Source of the DNA: Bigelowiella natans CCMP2755
Taxonomy: Eukaryota; Cercozoa; Chlorarachniophyceae
Direction of reading: 5' to 3'
Assembly: GCA_000320545.1 (NCBI GenBank)
Contig: ADNK01002859.1
Coordinates: 1-30,000, forward strand
Length of the DNA: 30,000 bases
The notes beneath the pieces are model-generated. The model made no database searches and was not told where the DNA came from. It worked only from the letters and a program-made list of their open reading frames with translations. This document shows positions 21,689-30,000 of this stretch, in pieces (positions within the stretch are counted from its first letter, which is position 1; every line of letters begins with the position of its first letter). The translations under genes and the position numbers were made by a program.

Positions 21689-22425
21689 TTACCACTGATT
21701 TGTCCATAACACTGCATGCCCATTTCTCACTACAAACTCAACTATTAATTCTTCCCAAACACCTTGTATTTCTTGTTCTGTCCAATCAAAAAGCACCTTT
21801 TCCATGTGATCAGTATTCCCCGGCAACTGTATTATATATATTAATATATTATGGTTATCAGAACGTCCTTGAGATAACATATCAATAGCGTTAACGTAGA
21901 AGGTATATTTGTTGATTCTCGCCGTTTTCCTCATGAGCAAGTACATAAACCTCCTCTTTATCCTCCTCCTCCTCTTCCTCCTCCTCCCTCCATTACTACC
22001 TCGTCATAATGCCTTAATGCATCAAAGAACTCATGTGCTAATCCATGCATTGGCCGAATCCGTTGTGCAGGATCATATTCGAGTAGTCTCCTTAACAATG
22101 CAATGGCCTCAGTAGAAGCTTTGCCTCGAAACACCTAACAGCAAATGATATTGATAATAATTAGTAGTAGTAGTAGAAGTAGTAGTAACCTATTATATTC
22201 TTCTACTATACTAATGACCGCTTAAATGCCGAAAATTGTTGTTGTATAGAAGTAGGAATGAATCAATATACCGAAGCCCAAGGCAAAGCTCTCACAGTAG
22301 GCAAATAGCCGTTGAAGTTGGGGCTGAGGCACCTCAACTCCTGCCTCGTAGGAGTTCCAAGAGTCTTGACAACGGCCATCAATTGACTGAAGAAGAAGAA
22401 GAAAAAGAAGATGGTGATGATAAAG

Positions 22426-22472
<47 letters not shown>

Positions 22473-24112
22473 TGTGTGTGTGTTTGTGTGTGCATATATT
22501 ATCATTCCACTGCAAGTAGTACAATGCTTAATACACGCACGCACACATACATACACATACACATACACAAACACACAAACACACACATCATACCCCGTGT
22601 TTGAGTCTCCCATGAAAAGAGGATGATGCATAAACGTTTCAGCTATAACACATGCAGCACTCCATATATCCACAGAAGTTGCGTACCTAGAATAATAATA
22701 ATAATTATAATAATAATAATAATAAGGAGAGGTATATAATTAATGCTAATAATCTATATATGTGAATGTAAATGAGAAAGAGGGAAAATGATCTTATTAA
22801 CAAAAGGAGAGATATATCATGTACTAACAACATGCTAATAGATTTTGACTTGGTATTTCCCAGCAGCAATTCTGGTGCACGATAAAACCTGAAAATGACG
22901 ATGATGATAATGATCATAATAACCATAATATATTGCAGGTGTTGTCTTCCTTTTCTCCTAGGTTCAACGGATGATGATGTAACCCATACTACTACTACTA
23001 CTACTACTACTAGTTGTTCTTACTTACTACCGTGAGCATATGTATGCCAAGTGCGACTCGCCTTCTTCAAGTTCCTGATTTTATGCATGATCATGTGTTA
23101 GTTTGGTAATAGCAGCAGTTTGACACTTGTGAAAAAGAAGAACGAGTAGAAGAAGAAGATGAAGTTTCTTCTTAGAAATACGACGATGATGCTGCACAAA
23201 CATGCACATATTGCGTGCTTCGTCGTCGTCGTTTTCTTCTTCTTCTTCTTCTTCTTCTAATACTAGTAGTCCCCGATTTTGAGCCGTAATGATGATGACG
23301 ATGATGACGATGACAACGACGATGATGATAGTGGTTTCATAGCCCATGATGATGATAGCCCAGTAGGTTTTTCCAAATGTATACATGCCAATTTAGGTAG
23401 TAGTAGATAAATAAACTTACTACCTTTGCACTACCAAAGTCAGCTAATTTAAGCACGTACCGTGGGGCATCAACTAACACATTCTAGGTAGTAGTAGTAG
23501 TAGTAGTAGTAGTAGTTGTCACTGGTATTAGTACTTTTATTGATAATAATATTCATATTATTACCAGCATGATTATCGTCTTCTTCTTCTTCTTCATCAT
23601 CATCATCATCATCGTGTCAATACTTTCAGACGTTATGTGCAACAACACAATATACATAATATCACTTGCGGTTTGATGTCTCTATGGCATATCCCCAAAG
23701 AATGAATGTGCCTGATGAGGATGATATTCGATGTTGATCGTAGTATCAGTAATGATAATAATAATAATAATAATAAAAATAATAATAATAATAATAGAAT
23801 ACTGGAATAATCATTGGAAACAACAAGAGCCATATAGCAATCATCATATCATGGATTTCGAAGATACTCTTCCTCCTAGCAATGAGAAAACTAACTATTT
23901 AGGCTACACTGCTTTTCTTCTACTAAGAAGCTGGTCAAATGCATAAATACAATCTGAATAATAATAGCTTTGGCTGCTGTTGCTTGTCATCATCATCATC
24001 ATCATCATCAACAACAACATCATCATAGTAATTAAGTATTGAGTAACTTGTCATCATCATCATCATCATCATCATAGTAATTAAGTATGGAGTAACTACT
24101 ACTACTACTACT

Positions 24113-24147
<35 letters not shown>

Positions 24148-24166
24148 AGTAATCACGTATGGAGTA

Positions 24167-24201
<35 letters not shown>

Positions 24202-24773
24202 CACTACCATATGGATCTCAAAAGCTGGAATGCGTAAATTTTAACTTCTGTCCACTGATGATTGATACATCATAAAAACATTCACTTCTGTCCACTGATG
24301 ATTAATATCATCATAATAACAGCACTTAATGAGTTATGTTTATGATGATTATGATGATGACTGGTGTAGTAGCGACGAATGATGACAACTCTTTAATAAC
24401 AACATAATAACAATGATAATAACATAATATATAAATAGCTCTCCTCTTGTGGTACATAATATTCATCATTTATCTAAGAAGTAGGAGACATTACGGGGTA
24501 TAGACACTCACAACGAACGCAGACTACTACCCCCCCCTCTTCTTCTTCTTCTTCTTATCTACGATTTGGTGTAATTGTGTAGAGCATTGCTACCGAGAGA
24601 CGTTGCTTGGCTCTACCCACTCTCTGAGTAAGACTATTCCACAACAACAAGAACAACAACCATCATATATCATGATAAGTAGTCGCACTGTATTATTGCT
24701 ACACAATAGTGATGCTGAAGGATGGTATGTTAGTCATCATCATATATGTACCTGCAAGTGCTATTGCTATCAT

Positions 24774-24816
<43 letters not shown>

Positions 24817-25318
24817 GTCCAATATATCATATTTGTATCATTTTGACTGCACCTACTTGATAAACGACAAACGAAAGGCTAGATAGCGTGTGATTACTAC
24901 TACTACTACTACTGCTACTACTACTACTAATTATTATTAGTATTATGAACAATAACAATGATAACAACAATAGCACTGCTAGTACCTATATAACGTATCT
25001 GGCATGAAACCCATTACGATGTTCAGCCATTGCTACCAGTTAGTAGCAGCAGCAGTATAGTACAATCACATATCATTTATTTATTTCATGGAGAGATAGA
25101 TAGTATTTTCAATGAATCAAATGATATGGATTCTTCTTCTCTCCTATGTTCATAAATGGTAGTGGGTAGTCATCAGTCTTTTATATTTATTTTATATATA
25201 ATAAGTAGGAGTAGTACCTCTCCAGGCTTGTTTTTGACTGGCGTGTAGAAGAAGCTAATTAATCTGTGGTTAATCAAATCATAAGATAAACTGAATACAC
25301 AATGAATCTATCGATGAC

Positions 25319-25354
<36 letters not shown>

Positions 25355-25908
25355 TTAATAGTACAAGTAGTGGGTAGTAGAAGAAAAGCCTACAAGTAGT
25401 AAATTCAGCATAATTATCATGCTACATTAGTTGTTGCATCAAGCACCAAGTATATGTGTACATAAATGGATATATACATATAAATATGTACATGATATAT
25501 AAATACAAAATAGCGTCGTCGTTGTGATACCTTACTACATTCGGATGAACTAATTTCTGCATGATGTCCAACTCCCTAGTATTGATATTATTATAAATTA
25601 TTATTATTATGATTATTTGTTATTATCGCTAAAGACTGTCTTTTTATAATCCATCCATCACATAAGGATAGCATAAGATTGAGCCACTTGTGTCAAGTTA
25701 TCACCCTCCGCCCACCCCCCCCCCCCCCCCCCCCCCTCCCCTCCTCCCCCCTCTTCCTCATCAATCATAAATTCAATCATTCAATCACACCATTGTCGTC
25801 ATCATCATCATTCATTCAATCATTCAATCACACCATTGTCGTCATCATCATCATTCCTCCTCCTACCCACTCTCACACCACGTTATTACTCCTATACTAC
25901 CACAACCA

Positions 25909-25946
<38 letters not shown>

Positions 25947-26649
25947 GCTACTAATTATTTTCTTCTTTTCTACTTCCAACCCTCCTCTCTCTCTCCCTCC
26001 TAATAAGGAGTAGACAAACACAAGTATATATTATCTACAGGTGCTGCCATTAACTTGTATACTTTTATTATTACCTATTCTTGTATCTTTTATCCACAAA
26101 TGTTTTCTTAACAGCAACCATCTAAATGATGAGTATGGTGATGAGTATGATGATGATGATGATGATGATGAGAAAGAGCAGCTTGCGATTAGTAGTGAGT
26201 ACCAGCGGTGATAGTATGGCTAGTAGAGCAGCAGCAGCCGTAGTAGTAGTGCAAGTGTATCAACCACTCCGTTGTTATTATAAATATTATCGGTGATGTA
26301 GCAGTAGTAGAAGCATGATCTGCATCATCATGCCGAGTAGTAAGTAGCCCTTGATAAGGTGAAATATAATACCTCGTCAGTTTCAAGGTCTAATGCACGG
26401 AACACTGTGGTCACAACAGAGTAAAAATAATAGCAGCATATGATTATCAGCAATACACAGAACCCAGCAGATAGTCAAGCACATAGTAGCACACATACTC
26501 TCTTAGACATTTAGCCATACGGCAGCACAAATACACACGTATTATTACTACAATAGAGTTAACAAACATTAGCTATGAACGTTAATTCTAGTATATCTAT
26601 TTATACGAGAGTTCTCATGCTCCTTAGTAAATAAAATATGTAATATGCC

Positions 26650-26685
<36 letters not shown>

Positions 26686-27244
26686 CATTATTATTATTGT
26701 GTGCTTTGTGTATTATATTATAGTTGTACCAGTTCCGAATGTTCCATTTCCAACAGCTCTGAGCAACCGATACCTATCCTTACCCTAATCATGATATGCA
26801 TCATCATCAACATCATCATCAACATCATTTACAACCATCCGCATTCATTATGATGCGAGAAATAAAGTTTATAAATACGGTATTTGGAAAATTTGAGGGA
26901 ATCTACAAACAATTATTGGAACATATGCGTATGTGTTATGTGTTTTGCGACCCATTCATTTAGACATATCATCGTATAAGCAACACTTTATTTTTAGAAT
27001 CAACGAAGAAATTATTACGCTGAGAATCCCTAGTGGGCGCTTTGTATTGCGTAGATAGTATCTTTTTACGTCACCCTACAGCAATAAAACAACACATGTA
27101 GCGAAAACTATTTACATATGATGATGACGACGACGATGATAGTGATGTATAATGCTGTTGCTGTGATTCTGAGCAGGTGGTAGTGAAAATTATTCATTGA
27201 AAATTAGCAGATAATTTTACCTCATGCTCTGATGGGTGACTCAT
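21689..27244 (-). CDS. GSK3: Glycogen synthase kinase 3-type Ser/Thr kinase
   Basis: Seventeen minus-strand exons join in phase to 346 codons: 27244-27221, 26784-26730, 26404-26373, 26121-26075, 25575-25531, 25263-25218, 25032-24986, 24621-24594, 24254-24208, 23711-23666, 23483-23424, 23074-23031, 22888-22850, 22686-22594, 22386-22272, 22134-22000, 21826-21689. The order of kinase motifs is complete: glycine loop GNGTFGTV (20-27), VAVKK (Lys42), DKRYKNREL, ICHRDIKPQN (Asp135), LADFGSAK (Asp154), EGESHLAYICSRFYRAPE, DIWSAACVIAE, VVKTLGTPTRQEL, LLEYDPAQRIRP. Arg53, Arg134 and Lys159 match the three residues that bind a pre-phosphorylated substrate in animal GSK3, and Tyr170 matches its activation-loop tyrosine. 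The C-terminal LFDWTEQE segment and a short novel tail end the protein. The start is uncertain: the first exon stays open upstream towards 27300, and a longer N-terminus with an inhibitory Ser is possible. Confidence 0.93.
22428..22580. repeat. (TA)n with TG and CA arms, in a kinase intron
   Basis: (TA)n at about 22430-22470 is followed by TG-rich and then CA/CATA-rich sequence to about 22587. The TG and CA stretches can pair. It occupies most of the intron 22387-22593, and frames across it are repeat translations. Confidence 0.9.
23075..23423. repeat. Purine-rich and (TTC)n/(GAT)n sequence in a kinase intron
   Basis: AGAAGAAG/TTCTTC runs near 23136-23175 and 23233-23258 are mutually complementary, and a GATGATGACGATGA stretch lies near 23288-23350. 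Translations are Glu- or Ile-rich artefacts. The adjacent introns carry (TAG)n at about 23492-23517 and (CTA)n at about 22989-23012. Confidence 0.75.
23755..23797. repeat. (AAT)n tract
   Basis: About fourteen AAT units, slightly interrupted, in the intron upstream of the HRD exon of the kinase. Confidence 0.9.
23985..24207. repeat. Nested repeat: expanded (ATC)n/(ACT)n inside a minisatellite, abutting a donor
   Basis: Three units each consist of an (ATC)n run followed by ATAGTAATTAAGTATGGAG-like sequence and GTAACT; the last two carry (ACT)n. They differ mainly in microsatellite length. The last (ACT)n run ends at 24207, so in the sense strand a GTAGTGGTAGTAG repeat begins exactly at the 5' splice site of kinase exon 24254-24208. 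Confidence 0.88.
24261..24593. repeat. 40-bp duplication and (TTC)n in a kinase intron
   Basis: ACTTCTGTCCACTGATGATT occurs at 24244 (partly in the exon 24254-24208) and at 24284, a spacing of 40 bp. The duplication copies the acceptor of this exon. A C-run and (TTC)n lie at about 24530-24556. Confidence 0.8.
24622..24985. repeat. (CAC/CAT)n and (ACT)n in a kinase intron
   Basis: CAC and CAT units at about 24772-24816 and (ACT)n at about 24896-24929. Nothing else recognised. Confidence 0.8.
25316..25353. repeat. (GAT)n tract
   Basis: About twelve GAT/ATG units in the intron 25264-25530 of the kinase gene. Confidence 0.9.
25715..25736. repeat. Poly-C tract of 22 bases
   Basis: An uninterrupted run of 22 C with more C-rich sequence on each side (to about 25752). 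The gene is on the minus strand, so the transcript carries poly-G here, which should favour a G-quadruplex. It lies in the intron 25576-26074. Confidence 0.93.
25771..25856. repeat. 43-bp exact tandem duplication, then (CTA)n
   Basis: ATTCAATCATTCAATCACAC begins at 25771 and 25814, two identical 43-bp units. (CTA)n follows at about 25915-25946 in the same kinase intron. Confidence 0.95.
26650..26698. repeat. (TAT)n tract
   Basis: About thirteen TTA/TAT units plus a short interrupted tail, in the intron between kinase exons 26784-26730 and 26404-26373. The sense-strand donor of exon 26784-26730 lies about 30 bases away. Confidence 0.88.
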
Positions 27245-28230
27245 ATAGCGAGGATGCTCGTACTTTTGCCTACTGATCGGCCTAAACAGGAGGAGGTAGT
27301 GGTATGTTGGAAGGGGGGCGGGGGGGGGGGAGAGAAAGGGAGAGAAGGAGAGAGACTGTAAGGGAACAACAATTATACCCCATTAAGTTTGTGAACACGA
27401 CCTATGTTCTTCAAAGAGGGTCTGGCGCTTTGATGGCGCGTTTTGTACTAGATAGATCAACATAAGCTCATGTGAAACAATGTTGAATCGAAAGAATAAT
27501 ACAAGCTTGGCAAGTGAATCATGTACTCCATCTCTCTATCAATCGAGTAGATCAAAAAGTTGTGATATTTTAAACGCCGTTCTCCTCCATCAGAGAAGCT
27601 GAATAGCTCTAGTATGTTCATCGACGACACGAGTATGTCCGCCATTGCAAGCGGCACAGGCTGTCGCGCAGTCGGCACTCCAATTCTTCTCCTTTATTTG
27701 CAACGACATGACTTTTGCTTAGACGTAAGCCAAAAACTACCTATTCAAAGTAAGAATGAGTGCAACGCTGCAGTGTGACTTCTTGAGCAGGTGTTCCGGG
27801 AAAAATCACAAACTCAGTAAGCTTAATAAGTTTTTTAAAAGCGACAACACACATCAGAGTCAATTAGAAACATCAATGCCACCTGGCGCGAAGGTGTTTG
27901 TGTCTTATTAGTATCGGTATTAGGCCGATAAAATAATAAGTCGGTTGTTGTTGTTGTTGTTGTTGTTGTCGTCGTTGTTGTCGCATGCAAGTGGCTGATT
28001 CTTTATTCTAGGAGAGCAGCACCAAGGGAAGGGAGGGAGGGACAACAACGAAAGACAGAGCAACACAGGAGGAGGAGGAGGAGAAGAAGAAGAAGGAAGG
28101 AGGAAGGAGGAAGGAAGGACAACGCCACACGGATAATGTCGATGGAAATTGCTAAGAGTTAGGATTACACCTAACTTCGTTGAGGAGGCTGAAACCGCCT
28201 TCAAGCTGCTGGTGGTGGCGGTGGTGAAAA
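27245..28230. other. Divergent spacer between kinase and membrane-protein genes
   Basis: Probable promoters for both flanking genes, plus any untranslated or 5' coding exons of the kinase. A G-run at about 27315-27332 is followed by a purine tract; in the kinase sense strand it is C-rich. Frames at 27550-27790 are open on both strands but show no family motif. (GTT)n at 27948-27968, a purine-rich GGA/GAA stretch at about 28025-28118 and a GGTGGTGGCGGTGG word near 28210 precede the next start codon. Confidence 0.5.
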
Positions 28231-29149
28231 ATGTTGGCCACTAATTCTTCTCCGAAGAGGAGGCACAAGAAAAAAGAAGTTCCGTTTAGTTTCTGCTATC
28301 GTCGATTCGAATGGATTGTCGTTGTCTGTGTGCTCCTATGCGTAGCGTTTTGCAGCACCGAGGAGGACGAATCACCAAGGCAGTAGGCTTTCAAATTATT
28401 AAACAATAACTGTTTGACTCACTAATTACACAATGATGGTTACCTGCTCTTGAATAATGCCATTTATTCTTTTTGATTTGATGAATACATCTTCTTTATT
28501 TATCTTTCATCTAGATGCAAGAATCGAAGGAGAAGGCTGTTTCGAACTAGTCACTACCTGCAACAACCACTCCAGAGCGATTTAACTTATGCGAGGAGGA
28601 GGGGGGCAGATTATACGTATGATGACGCTCTACGACACCACCATCATCAACAACAGATTCCACTAGACGCTCTTCGTGTGGACATGAAAGAGGCATTGCG
28701 AATATGGAGCTTGGACCTATATGTTCTTACAGGGAAAGCCTCTCGCGTACGTCGTATCATGCAACGACAAAGGGAGGAGAACAAGGTAATTAAATATGGT
28801 CATCAATGCTCTTTATCCTACTCGTCGAGGAGTTTAAGCTGTCAAATACTTGAGAAAGAGAAAGAGTAGGAACGGAAGAGAGGGGGTTTGAGCTTTTCAT
28901 TTCAACAAAAACATAGTTACTGATGTTTCTCTTTATATATCTCTTTCACTCCAAAAGGCGATTGGCTTCAGACAGCCTCCCATTGAACATCATCAATTTA
29001 TTGCTCATTTTATTATATCCCTCTCTCATCCACCCTCTTATTTCTGTAAAGAGCTGGAGGTTGGAAGACTCTTTGATAGGAAATCCAGAAGTATTCCGAG
29101 TTGCGACGGCGGTAGCAGAAGGAAACTTGCCACTTTTACTGTCTCTTCG

Positions 29150-29188
<39 letters not shown>

Positions 29189-29420
29189 GAAATGTATTGA
29201 ATATCTGCTTGTTCTTCTCCTAATAACCCCCTTAACCCCCCTCCAACTCCTCCTCCTTTCTTTTCGTGGTTGATAATATTATTCATATCATAGGTTTCCA
29301 AGACATTTACTGAAAGATGTGGTGACTATGGATGAAATAGGAAAACGATATAGCGACATTGTGTCATCACCAAAGAGTGTTAGAGACTACCTCAGAGCCC
29401 GGGCAATGGCGGTAGAATAA
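28231..29420 (+). CDS. Unrecognised single-pass membrane or secreted protein
   Basis: Four exons join in phase to 215 codons: 28231-28382, 28515-28785, 29052-29149, 29294-29420. A TGA in frame six bases upstream of the ATG supports this start. The N-terminus is strongly basic (KRRHKKK at 9-15). A hydrophobic stretch at about 26-42 (FEWIVVVCVLLCVAFCS) can be a signal-anchor or a signal peptide with a long n-region. An acidic EEDE patch follows, then Arg- and His/Gln-rich sequence with an HHHH run. The C-terminal two-thirds is charged and probably helical, with ALRIWSLDLYVLTGK, SWRLEDSLIGNPEVFRVATAVAEG and a final SVRDYLRARAMAVE. I recognise no domain. Exon phases and the even protein-like composition argue that it is real. 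It could also be an organelle- or Golgi-retained type II protein. Confidence 0.68.
29150..29188. repeat. (TAT)n starting at a 5' splice site
   Basis: Exon 3 of the membrane-protein gene ends at 29149 and the intron begins GTATTATTATT, continuing as about twelve TAT units. Translations through it (poly-Tyr or poly-Asn) are artefacts. Confidence 0.9.
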
Positions 29421-29512
29421 GAATAAGAATAAGAATAAAAATTGTTGTTTTCATCACCAACTATCAAAACTAGAAAATCATGATTTATCCCGCAAGAAAC
29501 ACACCTGGTGCT

Positions 29513-29545
29513 GTGTTGTTGAAGATGTTGCAATGGGAAAAGTTT

Positions 29546-29580
<35 letters not shown>

Positions 29581-29645
29581 GTGTTGTTGAAGATGTTGCA
29601 ATGGGAAAAGTTTCTACTACTACTACTACTACTACTACTATTACT
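29513..29645. repeat. 68-bp tandem duplication ending in (CTA)n
   Basis: GTGTTGTTGAAGATGTTGCA begins at 29513 and 29581. Each copy ends in a (CTA)n tract of different length, so the microsatellite has changed length since, or during, the duplication. Confidence 0.93.
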
Positions 29646-29834
29646 ACCTCTGTAACAAAGAGGAAGAAAGGGGTTTATTTTGCAAAAAGCAAGATATGTA
29701 AGGAGTGTGTATATCTACCACCCTCATTCGATTATATTTATCGCTGCTGCAGTGGCATTTGTACACATTTATTAAGTATTGAGAATTTGAAGGAAAAAAA
29801 CAATGTAGTCGGAATGAAAGAATGAATGAATTAA

Positions 29835-30000
29835 TCATCAGATTGGACTGCTATCAATCAATTAATCAATTAATCAATCATCAGATATATACTGCTATCA
29901 ATTAACCAATCAATCAATCAATCAATCAATCATCAGATATAAACTGCTATCAATTAGTTGATCAATTAATCAATCATCAGATATGGACTGCTGGCGGACT
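29835..30000. repeat. Terminal minisatellite of 43-52 bp units
   Basis: TCATCAGAT recurs at 29835, 29878, 29930 and 29975 (periods 43, 52, 45), each followed by ACTGCTATCAAT-like sequence and a variable number of ATCA/TTAATCA units. The array runs to the end of the window. Confidence 0.9.

Larger units (their letters stand above)
29421..30000. other. Repeat-rich 3' flank at the window's right end
   Basis: No gene supported. (GAATAA)n-like units at about 29416-29437, a 68-bp duplication with (CTA)n and a terminal minisatellite make up most of it. Confidence 0.6.

Noticed and set aside
27457-27790. Open frames on both strands upstream of the kinase as a small gene or a kinase 5' exon
   Set aside because: No motif, no phase-compatible donor that I could confirm, and both strands are open over the same bases.
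136-30000. tRNA, rRNA or other structured RNA genes
   Set aside because: I looked for tRNA A/B boxes with clover-leaf potential and for rRNA core words and found none I could support by eye. A covariance-model scan would settle it.

Overview
This is the left end of a linear eukaryotic nuclear chromosome. It opens with a (CCCTAA)n array, the C-strand of a TTAGGG-type telomere. The gene-bearing part is AT-rich and packed with tri-, di- and tetranucleotide microsatellites. Its genes are cut into many short exons by GT-AG introns. I rebuilt five gene models by hand, checking splice-phase continuity and family motifs; every model sums to a whole number of codons. The organism is probably a unicellular, intron-dense protist or fungus-like lineage. 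Homoaconitase points to lysine synthesis by the alpha-aminoadipate route, as in fungi and some protists. I cannot name the taxon from sequence alone.

Layout. 1-135 is telomere and 136-746 a subtelomeric spacer with a 56-bp duplication. 747-5456 (-) holds a 13-exon gene for a BMT5-like (DUF2431) Rossmann methyltransferase fused to a C-terminal FDX-ACB domain, the architecture of FDXACB1, with a predicted mitochondrial-type N-terminus. 5457-6479 is a divergent intergenic region. 6480-15677 (+) is homoaconitase (LYS4-like): 32 exons, 666 codons, all three Fe-S cysteines present. 15678-16752 is a GC-richer block of unclear nature. 16753-20194 (+) is a putative TIM-barrel glycoside hydrolase of an uncharacterised eukaryotic family, at least 7 exons. 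20195-21688 is a convergent intergenic region containing an island extremely rich in the palindrome CTAG. 21689-27244 (-) is a 17-exon GSK3-type protein kinase. 27245-28230 is a divergent spacer. 28231-29420 (+) is a 4-exon, 215-aa single-pass membrane or secreted protein that I do not recognise. 29421-30000 is repeat-rich.

The genes do not form an obvious pathway; each looks like an independent gene. The most unusual signals are structural. Several sequence-unrelated tandem duplications share a unit of about 43 bp. Microsatellites start exactly at, or within a few bases of, 5' splice sites. A 43-bp triplication covers the acceptor and first codons of the methyltransferase motif-I exon. A 93-bp block occurs in two consecutive introns. 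There is also a 60-bp-arm hairpin in a homoaconitase intron, and the CTAG island. No convincing new multigene system was found.
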